This document shows positions 16,530-22,482 of a stretch of DNA of 25,938 nt, piece after piece. How positions within the stretch are numbered: the stretch's first letter is position 1; the number at the start of each line of letters is the position of its first letter. Both the position numbers and the translations under genes were made by a program. The DNA is from Ga0077527 sp964606765 (GTDB lineage: Bacteria > Pseudomonadota > Gammaproteobacteria > Burkholderiales > SG8-41). The stretch is from contig CAZSIR010000028.1 of assembly GCA_964606765.1 (NCBI GenBank), forward strand, positions 1-25,938. Direction: 5' to 3'. A model generated the notes under the pieces. That model was not told where the DNA came from. It worked only from the letters and a program-made list of their open reading frames with translations, and made no database searches.

Positions 16530-16579
16530 GGGCATAAAATTATCAATTAAATCAATTATTTAAATAGTTATGTTGGTGC
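16530..16579 (-). promoter_or_regulatory. AT-rich operator/promoter region of the CysB-like gene
   Basis: This short gap is strikingly AT-rich in a GC-rich window. It holds two copies of ATCAATT (16542-16548 and 16551-16557, 9 bp apart) and the perfect palindrome TATTTAAATA (16557-16566). Read on the minus strand it offers TTGATT/TTGATA-like -35 boxes, but no single promoter stands out. LysR proteins commonly bind such sites and regulate themselves; that is inference here. Confidence 0.4.
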
Positions 16580-17515
16580 TCACTCCAGCCGCTGCGAAAG
16601 TGGTGAGGTTTTTTCGATCAGCCACTGCATGAAGGTCAGCACCTCGGGGCGCTCACGCGCAACCGGCGTGGTCATCAACCAGTAGGCGCGATCGTGGGTG
16701 CTGGAACTGTACTGCGCATCGGTGAGCGGCGCGACCAGTGTGCCGTCATCCAGCAGTGATTCGATCAGCGGCAGGCGGCCTAGGGCGATGCCCTGCGCGT
16801 TGATCGCCGCGCGCAGCATCATGTCGTAGTGGCTGAAACGCAGCACGCCCTTTGCGCCGGACCACGGCGTCTGCATGGTCTCGAACCACACATCCCAGGT
16901 CAGCCACGGTGTGAGTTGCTGCGGGTCTTCGAAATTGAGCAGCACAAAGTCTCTCAGGTCGGCGGGGTGGCGCAGTGGTTTTTGGCCCAGCAGTTTCGGG
17001 CTGCATACCGGCAGCACGCGTTCGCCGAACAGGCGCTGCGCGCCGGCACCGGCGAGTTCACGCGTCGAATAACGCACCGCCACATCCATCTGTTCGCGCT
17101 CCAGGTCGCGCACCGCATTGTCGGCGGCGACATGGATCTGGATGTCCGGATGCCGTTGCTGGAAATCCGCAAGCTGCGGCACCAGCCACAGCGACGCAAA
17201 GGTCATTGCCGTGGTCACCGTGACGATGCGATCACTGCGCGCCGCCGCGAGGCCCGCGCCGGCCTCGCGCAACTGGTGCAGCGCCTGGCTCACATCGCGG
17301 TAATAACGCTGGCCTGCTTCGGTCAGCAGCAGCGCGCGCGTGCGGCGGATGAACAGCGCCACGCCGAGCTCGGTTTCCAGCTGCTGGATCTGCCGGCTCA
17401 CAGCGGACTGGCTCAAAAACAGCTCCGCCCCGGCGCGCGTGAATGACAGTTGTCGTGCTGCCGCCTCAAACGCTTTCAGCAGGTCCAGCGAGGGGAGATC
17501 ACGTGGTTTATACAT
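16580..17515 (-). CDS. GcvA-like LysR-family transcriptional regulator
   Basis: A 311-residue LysR regulator resembling GcvA. Residues about 8-67 form the winged helix-turn-helix (LPSLDLLKAFEAAARQLSFT, then LSQSAVSRQIQQLE), followed by the effector domain. The ATG at 17515 gives the usual GcvA-like start and length; a longer reading frame to 17587 runs into the intergenic region and is rejected. It is divergent from the DUF2917 gene 127 bases away, a pairing that suggests it controls that gene and perhaps the cupin and DinB genes behind it. The CysB-like gene lies 64 bases downstream on the same strand. Confidence 0.9.
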   Translation of the reverse strand: MYKPRDLPSLDLLKAFEAAARQLSFTRAGAELFLSQSAVSRQIQQLETELGVALFIRRTRALLLTEAGQRYYRDVSQALHQLREAGAGLAAARSDRIVTVTTAMTFASLWLVPQLADFQQRHPDIQIHVAADNAVRDLEREQMDVAVRYSTRELAGAGAQRLFGERVLPVCSPKLLGQKPLRHPADLRDFVLLNFEDPQQLTPWLTWDVWFETMQTPWSGAKGVLRFSHYDMMLRAAINAQGIALGRLPLIESLLDDGTLVAPLTDAQYSSSTHDRAYWLMTTPVARERPEVLTFMQWLIEKTSPLSQRLE

Positions 17516-17642
17516 GCAATAAATGCATCCATAACGTGCAAATTGACCGTTTGCCCAGCTACCAGTCCGAGCGCATATTTGCAGCACTAAGCACTAAGCG
17601 GTCAGCTGCGGCTGGAACACTCATGCGAAAGGTGCATCCATT
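17516..17642. promoter_or_regulatory. Divergent LysR/DUF2917 promoter region with repeats
   Basis: The 127-bp region carries a 9-bp direct repeat TGCATCCAT at 17524-17532 and 17633-17641, close to each divergent start codon, and a tandem GCACTAA pair at 17584-17597. GAAAGG at 17627-17632 is the ribosome site of the DUF2917 gene. No -35/-10 pair with good spacing was found; TTGACC at 17543-17548 has no matching -10. Confidence 0.35.
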
Positions 17643-18119
17643 ATGGACACTCATACCAGGTACGACAAGCATCAATCCTTCAATCGTGAGGACTGGCAAC
17701 TGCGCGATCTTGGCGCCGGCGACACTCATTCCGTGGTCGGCAGCCGCGGCACGGTGGTGCACTGCCTCAGCGGGAGGCTGTGGGTCACCCAGGAAGGCGA
17801 CCCCCGCGATTACGTGGTGCCGGCGGGCGCGCATTTTTGCGCCAGCGGTCACGGCCGCATCGTTGCCGGCGCCGTTGCCGACAACACGCGCATCGCCGTT
17901 TATCGCCTGGCAGCGCAATCCCTGCCGCAGGGACCGCGCAATGCCGTGCGGTTTGACGCCGCGTTTCTGGAAGCGCTGCAGGAAAACGCGCGTCAGGAAC
18001 GTTCGCGCATGATCGCGGCAATGTTGCGCGAAGCCTGGCGCCGCCTGAAGCGCGGGTGGCGGCGATTTCTGCAATCGGACAGCCATGCGCCGACGCTGCG
18101 CATGCGCGAGGGCGGGTAA
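17643..18119 (+). CDS. DUF2917-domain protein
   Basis: A 158-residue small cytoplasmic protein. Residues about 30-100 look like the DUF2917 domain, a small beta-rich domain with the landmark SGRLWVTQEGDPRDYVVPAG. The C-terminal third is helical and very basic (RRLKRGWRRFLQ), which could bind nucleic acid or membrane; that is speculation. The function of the domain is unknown. The divergent GcvA-like LysR gene next door is a common neighbour for this family in betaproteobacteria as I recall, which I could not check. A cupin gene follows 46 bases later. Confidence 0.8.
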   Translation: MDTHTRYDKHQSFNREDWQLRDLGAGDTHSVVGSRGTVVHCLSGRLWVTQEGDPRDYVVPAGAHFCASGHGRIVAGAVADNTRIAVYRLAAQSLPQGPRNAVRFDAAFLEALQENARQERSRMIAAMLREAWRRLKRGWRRFLQSDSHAPTLRMREGG

Positions 18120-18165
18120 GATTGCCTGTGCGGGCTCATTGCCCGTTTTGCACGGGAGCATGCCC
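18120..18165 (+). promoter_or_regulatory. Competing short hairpins over the cupin ribosome site
   Basis: CGGGC (18131-18135) can pair with GCCCG (18141-18145), followed by TTTT, a weak terminator shape. The same CCCGT (18142-18146) can instead pair with ACGGG (18152-18156), which would bury the Shine-Dalgarno GGGAG at 18154-18158. The two structures exclude each other. Stems are only 5 bp, so chance is a real possibility. Confidence 0.3.
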
Positions 18166-18645
18166 ATGAACCAGACAGATTCGCCGATCGCAATCCGCGC
18201 CACGGATGCGCCGCCCAAGGCCAGACAGACCAATTACCCCGAGCCATTTGCCACCCGGGTGGCCGGCCGCATCAAACACCCGCTGGGTGATGTGTTCGGC
18301 TTGAAAAATTTTGGCGTCAACCTGACATATCTCAGACCGGGGGCGATATCCGCGCTGCGGCACGCGCATACCGTGCAGGATGAATTCATCTACATCCTGC
18401 AGGGTTCGCCGGTGCTGATCACCGATTCCGGCGAAACGCCGTTGCAGCCGGGCATGTGCGCGGGTTTCAGGTCTGCCACCGGTGACGCGCATCATCTGGT
18501 CAATCGCGGTACCAAAGACGTCGTCTATCTCGAAATTGGCGATCGCATGCCCGGCGACGGCGCACATTACCCCGACGATGACCTGCAGGCACGGTTTGAA
18601 GCAGGGCAATGGGTGTTCAAACACAAAGACGGCAACCCGTACTGA
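18166..18645 (+). CDS. Cupin-domain protein
   Basis: A 159-residue single-domain cupin. Motif 1 is seen as PG(x)5RHAHTVQDEF...G, giving the metal-binding H-x-H and Glu; motif 2 is PGMCAGFRSATGDAHHLVN with a further histidine. The front part (NYPEPFATRVAGR...FGLKNFGVNLTYL) is typical of a widespread group of stand-alone cupins with no proven reaction. GGGAG at 18154-18158 supports the ATG at 18166 rather than the in-frame ATG at 18160, which would be too close. It is probably co-transcribed with the DUF2917 and DinB-family genes. The metal site suggests an enzyme or sugar/metal-binding role; no specific function is claimed. Confidence 0.88.
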   Translation: MNQTDSPIAIRATDAPPKARQTNYPEPFATRVAGRIKHPLGDVFGLKNFGVNLTYLRPGAISALRHAHTVQDEFIYILQGSPVLITDSGETPLQPGMCAGFRSATGDAHHLVNRGTKDVVYLEIGDRMPGDGAHYPDDDLQARFEAGQWVFKHKDGNPY

Positions 18646-18669
18646 AGTCTGCCCATGACAGGAATCGCC

Positions 18670-19179
18670 ATGCTCCCGCAAAATCATTATCAGCTGATGG
18701 CCCGTTACAACCGCTGGATGAACGAAAAGCTCTACGCAGTTTGCGCAGACATCTCCGATGCCGACCGGAAGAGGGATATGGGCGCGTTCTTCAAATCCAT
18801 ACACGGCACGCTGAACCATCTGCTGTATGGCGACATCGCGTGGCTTGGGCGCTTCAAAAAGCAGGTCATCCCGACCGTCATACTGGCCGAGCTGTATGCG
18901 GATTTTGATGAACTGCGCGCAGCACGCGTCGCAAAAGACCGCGAAATCCTGGAATGGGCCGATGCGCTGACGCCCGAATGGCTGGCCGCGCCATTCACCT
19001 ACACCAGCAACGTCGACCGCAAGACCCGTGAGTTGCCGGCATGGACGCTGGTGTCACACCTGTTTAATCACCAGACCCATCATCGTGGCCAGCTCACCAC
19101 GCTGATCAAACAGCTCGGCATCGATCCCGGCGACACCGATATTCCCTTTCTGCCGGAATTTGCCGCAGCCATCGTCTGA
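18670..19179 (+). CDS. DinB-family protein (putative metal-dependent four-helix bundle)
   Basis: A 169-residue protein of the DinB/YfiT-like superfamily, a four-helix bundle that carries a metal bound by three histidines. The likely ligands are the His in the HGTLNHLLYGD helix and two from NHQTHHRGQ near the C-terminus. The start opens with HYQLMARYNRWMNEKLY, the usual first helix. I prefer the ATG at 18670 because AGGA at 18660-18663 is well spaced; an ATG at 18655 would add five residues. Members include thiol-dependent transferases and damage-induced proteins of unknown role. It is 24 bases after the cupin stop and ends the small operon. Confidence 0.9.
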   Translation: MLPQNHYQLMARYNRWMNEKLYAVCADISDADRKRDMGAFFKSIHGTLNHLLYGDIAWLGRFKKQVIPTVILAELYADFDELRAARVAKDREILEWADALTPEWLAAPFTYTSNVDRKTRELPAWTLVSHLFNHQTHHRGQLTTLIKQLGIDPGDTDIPFLPEFAAAIV

Positions 19180-19351
19180 GGCCAGGAGGCTGTTTCCCGC
19201 GGGGCCTGCGCCATAAATTGCTGATTCCATTGTAATTTTTATTGGCGATGTGGCAGGCCCCGGCGCCCCTGAGAAAGGGGCCATTGGGCCGATTGCCCTT
19301 GGTCGTAATCAAAGCTAATCTGGAAGGTCTGCGCCTGATTCCGGGAGTGCC
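19180..19351 (+). ncRNA. Structured leader/intergenic region upstream of the diguanylate cyclase
   Basis: This 172-bp region can fold extensively. A perfect 10-bp inverted repeat, CGGGGCCTGC (19200-19209) / GCAGGCCCCG (19253-19262), encloses a further stem GCC-ATAAA (19210-19217) / TTTAT-t-GGC (19238-19246). The 3' arm GGCCCC (19256-19261) can pair instead with GGGGCC (19277-19282), and GCCCCT/AGGGGC (19265-19270/19276-19281) forms its own hairpin. A fourth is GGGC/GCCC (19286-19289/19295-19298). Such competing stems suggest a terminator or a switching leader; it does not match the c-di-GMP riboswitch motifs I know. No run of T follows the hairpins. Confidence 0.4.
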
Positions 19352-20668
19352 ATGAAACGGCAGTTGCGGCTACTGATTGTCGAGAGTTCCACCGCCGACA
19401 CGGCGGTGCTGCTGCACGCGCTCGCCGGCCAGGGCCTGGATGCGGAGCCGACGACCGTTGCGGCCGCGGCGGACATGCGGGTTGCGCTGCAGACCCGGAC
19501 CTTTGATCTGCTGATTTGCTGCCCGCCGGTTTCGGGTTTTCCGGCGGCATCGGCACTGGCGCTTGCGCGGGAGCTGTGTCCGGAAGTGCCGTTCATCATC
19601 GTCTCGGGCGAAGCCGACCTCAATCTCGCAGTGGCGCTGGTCAAGCTCGGCGCCAAGGATTATGTGCAGAAAAACGAACTGATCCGCCTCGGCCCGGTAA
19701 TCGAGCGCGAGCTGCGTGATGCCGAAGCGCGGCGGCGCCAGACCATCACCGAGAACAACCTGCATGAAAGCCGCGAATTGTTCCGCGCGATCGTCGAAAA
19801 CGTCGGTGATCTCGTCGCGGTGCTCGACACCGAAGGCAAGCGCATCTACAACAGCCCCTCTTACGGCCCGCTGTTTCGCGAGAAGGACATCCGCGAAGGT
19901 TCCAGTTCCTTCATGGAAGTCCACCCCGAGGACCGCGAGCGCATCCAGTCCATTTTCCGCAAGACCGTGGAGACGGGCATCGGCGAATGCGCCGAGTTCC
20001 GTTTTGTGCTGAAGGACGGCAGCATCCGTTTCATGGAATCCGACGGACGTGCGATCCGCGACGCCGGCGGCAATGTTGCGAAAGTGGTGGTGATCTCGCG
20101 CGACATCACCGAGCAGAAACGCCTTGAGGCCGACCTGCGCGAACTCGCCGCCACCGACATGCTGACGGGACTGCCCAACCGGCGCCACTTCCTGGGCCAG
20201 CTTGAGCAGGAAAAGGCCCGCGTCAGCCGCGCCGAGGAGAAATGCGCATCGGTGCTGATGATCGACATTGATCACTTCAAGCGGGTCAACGATACCTGGG
20301 GCCATTCCACCGGCGACCATGTCCTGCGCCACCTTGCCGTGCTGATGCGCCAGGTGCTGCGCAAGATCGACACCCTGGGCCGGCTTGGCGGTGAGGAATT
20401 CGCGGTCATCCTGCCCGGAGCCGACCTGCCCTCGGCGGAAACATTCGCCGAGCGCCTGCGCAAGCGTGTGGAGCAATCGCCGGCGGTCTACGAAAAGCGC
20501 GCCATCCCGATCACCATCAGCATCGGCGTCAGCGAAATCCGGGCGGAAGATGAAAGCGCGGAGCTTGCGCTCATGCGTGCCGACCACGCGCTGTATCAGG
20601 CTAAAGACGGCGGCCGCAACAAGGTCAGGGTAGAAGACGGGGCTGCCCGCGCGGCAAGTCGCTCATGA
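19352..20668 (+). CDS. Diguanylate cyclase with degenerate receiver, PAS and GGDEF domains
   Basis: A 438-residue soluble protein predicted to make cyclic di-GMP. Residues 1-120 have a receiver (REC) fold, but the phosphoacceptor Asp is Cys57 (FDLLICC) and the N-terminal acidic pair is reduced to Glu11-Ser12, so ordinary phosphorylation is unlikely. Ser85 and Lys107 of the fold remain. A PAS domain follows at about 140-262 (ending DITEQK), then GGDEF at about 275-430. The active-site motif is GGEEF at 346-350, preceded five residues earlier by RKID (337-340), a textbook inhibitory I-site. GGGAG at 19343-19347 precedes the ATG. It is predicted active and feedback-inhibited. No cognate kinase gene lies nearby. 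Confidence 0.93.
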   Translation: MKRQLRLLIVESSTADTAVLLHALAGQGLDAEPTTVAAAADMRVALQTRTFDLLICCPPVSGFPAASALALARELCPEVPFIIVSGEADLNLAVALVKLGAKDYVQKNELIRLGPVIERELRDAEARRRQTITENNLHESRELFRAIVENVGDLVAVLDTEGKRIYNSPSYGPLFREKDIREGSSSFMEVHPEDRERIQSIFRKTVETGIGECAEFRFVLKDGSIRFMESDGRAIRDAGGNVAKVVVISRDITEQKRLEADLRELAATDMLTGLPNRRHFLGQLEQEKARVSRAEEKCASVLMIDIDHFKRVNDTWGHSTGDHVLRHLAVLMRQVLRKIDTLGRLGGEEFAVILPGADLPSAETFAERLRKRVEQSPAVYEKRAIPITISIGVSEIRAEDESAELALMRADHALYQAKDGGRNKVRVEDGAARAASRS

Positions 20669-20859
20669 CGCGCGCCAAATAAAATCCTTCGTTTTTGATA
20701 ATCACCGCATTCCGGCAGGCAAAAGCGCAAGGCACAAACTGCACGTCGTCGGTCCCCATTGAAAGCATGGCGGCTCCATCGAAGGCATGTTTTTGTCAAA
20801 ACGCATGCGGTTTTCAATGATGGATTGGCAAGACTCATGGTTTTGAGTGCAGTTTCAAT
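20669..20859. repeat. Convergent intergenic region with nested imperfect inverted repeats
   Basis: No gene is seen in these 191 bp between convergent genes. CATTGAAAGCATG (20757-20769) pairs imperfectly with CATGCGGTTTTCAATG (20804-20819), and inside it GCATG...TTTT (20785-20794) faces AAAACGCATGC (20798-20808). This could act as a two-way terminator or be a decayed repeat element. Support is structural only. Confidence 0.35.
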
Positions 20860-22440
20860 CTAGAGCGCACCGGTGACCAACAGCAGATCCGTCTGCTTTT
20901 TCATGTCGTCACTGAATGCCCCGAACGGGGAGTTGCGCCGCACCAGGTTGACCAGGGCGTCATCCAGGTTTTTATCCCCCGACGAGTGGTTGACGGTGAC
21001 CTTGTTCACGTGGCCGGTTGAAGAAATCGAGATCGTCAGCACGGCTTCCTGGGCCGGACTGCCCCGCAACGGGCCGTTGCGCTCAGCGGCGGCGGATTGT
21101 TTCAGTCGTTCAAGCAGGCGTGTCACATAGCCGGAAAACACCGGTCCGGCTGTTCTCACCGTGACGTAATGCTGACGGTAGCCCTGTTGCGGCGCGGGAT
21201 CGCCGGCGTCTGTCCGGCTGGCGGCGACAGTTTCAGTATCCGGTTTTTCTGCGGGTGATGGTTGGGTGCTTGCGGCGCCTGCAACGAGCGAATTCAATTT
21301 TTCGCGCGTGGCCAGGGCCTCTTTATGGATATTTTCTTCCTCGGTGGTCAGTTGCCTGAACTGGGTCACCAGACTGCGGTAAGTTTCCAGATCCTCGTTG
21401 CGCTCAAAAACCAGCTGTTTGCCGCCATCCAGCCTGATGGATCCGAGCCGGCTCTCGGCGAACTGCAGCATGCGACGGAAAAGGCTGATCCCGGTTCGCT
21501 GGGTTTCGGCGAAGCGCAGCCGCAGCGAGAGTCCGCGGGCCAGTCCTTTTTCAAAACCCTTGTCGAATTCCTCGCGAATCTCATCCCGGAGTTCGATGGC
21601 CGCGATTTCGGCGCGCATGTCCTTCTGAAGGTTTCCCAGCGTGACCAGGTAGTCCTCGATCGTTTTTTCCATGTCATCGATGGCGCGATTGCTCTCCGCA
21701 ATCGCCCCTGCGGAAACCAGTTTTTCCGGGGAAAGAACCGATTGTTTTTCGAATTTCAGGAGACTCTCGCTGAATTTCTGTTCCTCCAGGGTGGAGCGCG
21801 CCATGTATTTCCGCACTATCCCGGTCAATTGCTGTCCGGCCTTGGAGGCCCCAAGGAGCACACCGCTCGCAGCAGGATCGCTGGCGAGGCGGGCTGCCAT
21901 CATCTCCTTGCCCCAGTCTTCCATCGACTTTTTTATCTCGGGCCCGCTTTTGCTGCTGGCCGAAACCCAAGCCTGTGCAGCCTCGGTTTTTTCAAAGCGA
22001 TTGATTGCCGCGACATCTGCCGCCGTATAGCTGACATCCGGCAGTTGGCCCCCCATGGTTTTTTCTGCGAGCAGCTTGTTGATGAATTTCTGGCCGGCCG
22101 GCGATTCGAAAAAAACCGCGATCGCTTGTGCTTCCGCCTGGGAGAGATATCGGGCATAAATCGGCACCAGCCGGTTCACCGCCGCTTCGGGAGACATTTT
22201 CGCCAGCACATCGTTGACCAGCCTGTCGAGGTCCGTTTTTTCCGAAGCCTGCCTTTTTTTCAGGGCCTCGTGCATCCCGTAGGCCAGCAGTTCGCCCACC
22301 TTGGTTGCGTGCAGCATGCGCTTCACGGTCTCAAGATGCCCGGCCGCTGCCGGCGCAAGCTGTGCATGCGCCACCGTGGCGAGAAAGAGCGCAAGCGCCA
22401 GCACCAGATTGCGGAAAAAGTGAATGTTACGAATGTTCAT
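20860..22440 (-). CDS. Secreted DUF2059-like protein with C-terminal TonB domain
   Basis: A 526-residue periplasmic protein. It begins with a signal peptide (about 1-27, ...VAHAQ). Residues about 35-160 look like DUF2059, with YARYLSQAEAQAIAVFFESPAGQKF as landmark. A long charged helical and possibly coiled-coil middle (about 190-390) follows, then a Pro/Thr-rich linker, then a C-terminal TonB_C-like domain (about 430-526: VLTISISSTGHVNKVTV...LDDALVNLVRR...PFG). Proper TonB proteins carry an N-terminal membrane anchor and Pro-rich spacer, and ExbB/ExbD partners are absent here, so it is probably not an energy transducer. GAGG lies five bases before the ATG. It starts 42 bases after the upstream transglutaminase-like gene, so both form one operon. 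Confidence 0.82.
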   Translation of the reverse strand: MNIRNIHFFRNLVLALALFLATVAHAQLAPAAAGHLETVKRMLHATKVGELLAYGMHEALKKRQASEKTDLDRLVNDVLAKMSPEAAVNRLVPIYARYLSQAEAQAIAVFFESPAGQKFINKLLAEKTMGGQLPDVSYTAADVAAINRFEKTEAAQAWVSASSKSGPEIKKSMEDWGKEMMAARLASDPAASGVLLGASKAGQQLTGIVRKYMARSTLEEQKFSESLLKFEKQSVLSPEKLVSAGAIAESNRAIDDMEKTIEDYLVTLGNLQKDMRAEIAAIELRDEIREEFDKGFEKGLARGLSLRLRFAETQRTGISLFRRMLQFAESRLGSIRLDGGKQLVFERNEDLETYRSLVTQFRQLTTEEENIHKEALATREKLNSLVAGAASTQPSPAEKPDTETVAASRTDAGDPAPQQGYRQHYVTVRTAGPVFSGYVTRLLERLKQSAAAERNGPLRGSPAQEAVLTISISSTGHVNKVTVNHSSGDKNLDDALVNLVRRNSPFGAFSDDMKKQTDLLLVTGAL

Positions 22441-22482
22441 CGAAACCTCGTGCAGGGTGTTGTTTGGGGCGTCGCATCCGGT

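Noticed and set aside
17516..17587. Longer N-terminus for the GcvA-like regulator
   Set aside because: It would cover most of the divergent promoter region and add residues not seen in GcvA-like proteins.
19265..19281. GCCCCT-GAGAA-AGGGGC hairpin as an intrinsic terminator of the DinB operon
   Set aside because: No T tract follows. It is kept as part of the structured leader rather than called as a terminator.
19180..19351. Known c-di-GMP riboswitch upstream of the diguanylate cyclase
   Set aside because: The conserved GEMM-I or GEMM-II core sequences are not recognisable.
19370..20587. Long minus-strand open frame opposite the diguanylate cyclase
   Set aside because: It is antisense to a gene with clear PAS and GGDEF domains, and its translation resembles no protein family.
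20860..22440. Classical TonB energy transducer
   Set aside because: No N-terminal membrane anchor with Pro-rich spacer and no ExbB/ExbD genes; the N-terminus looks like a cleaved signal.
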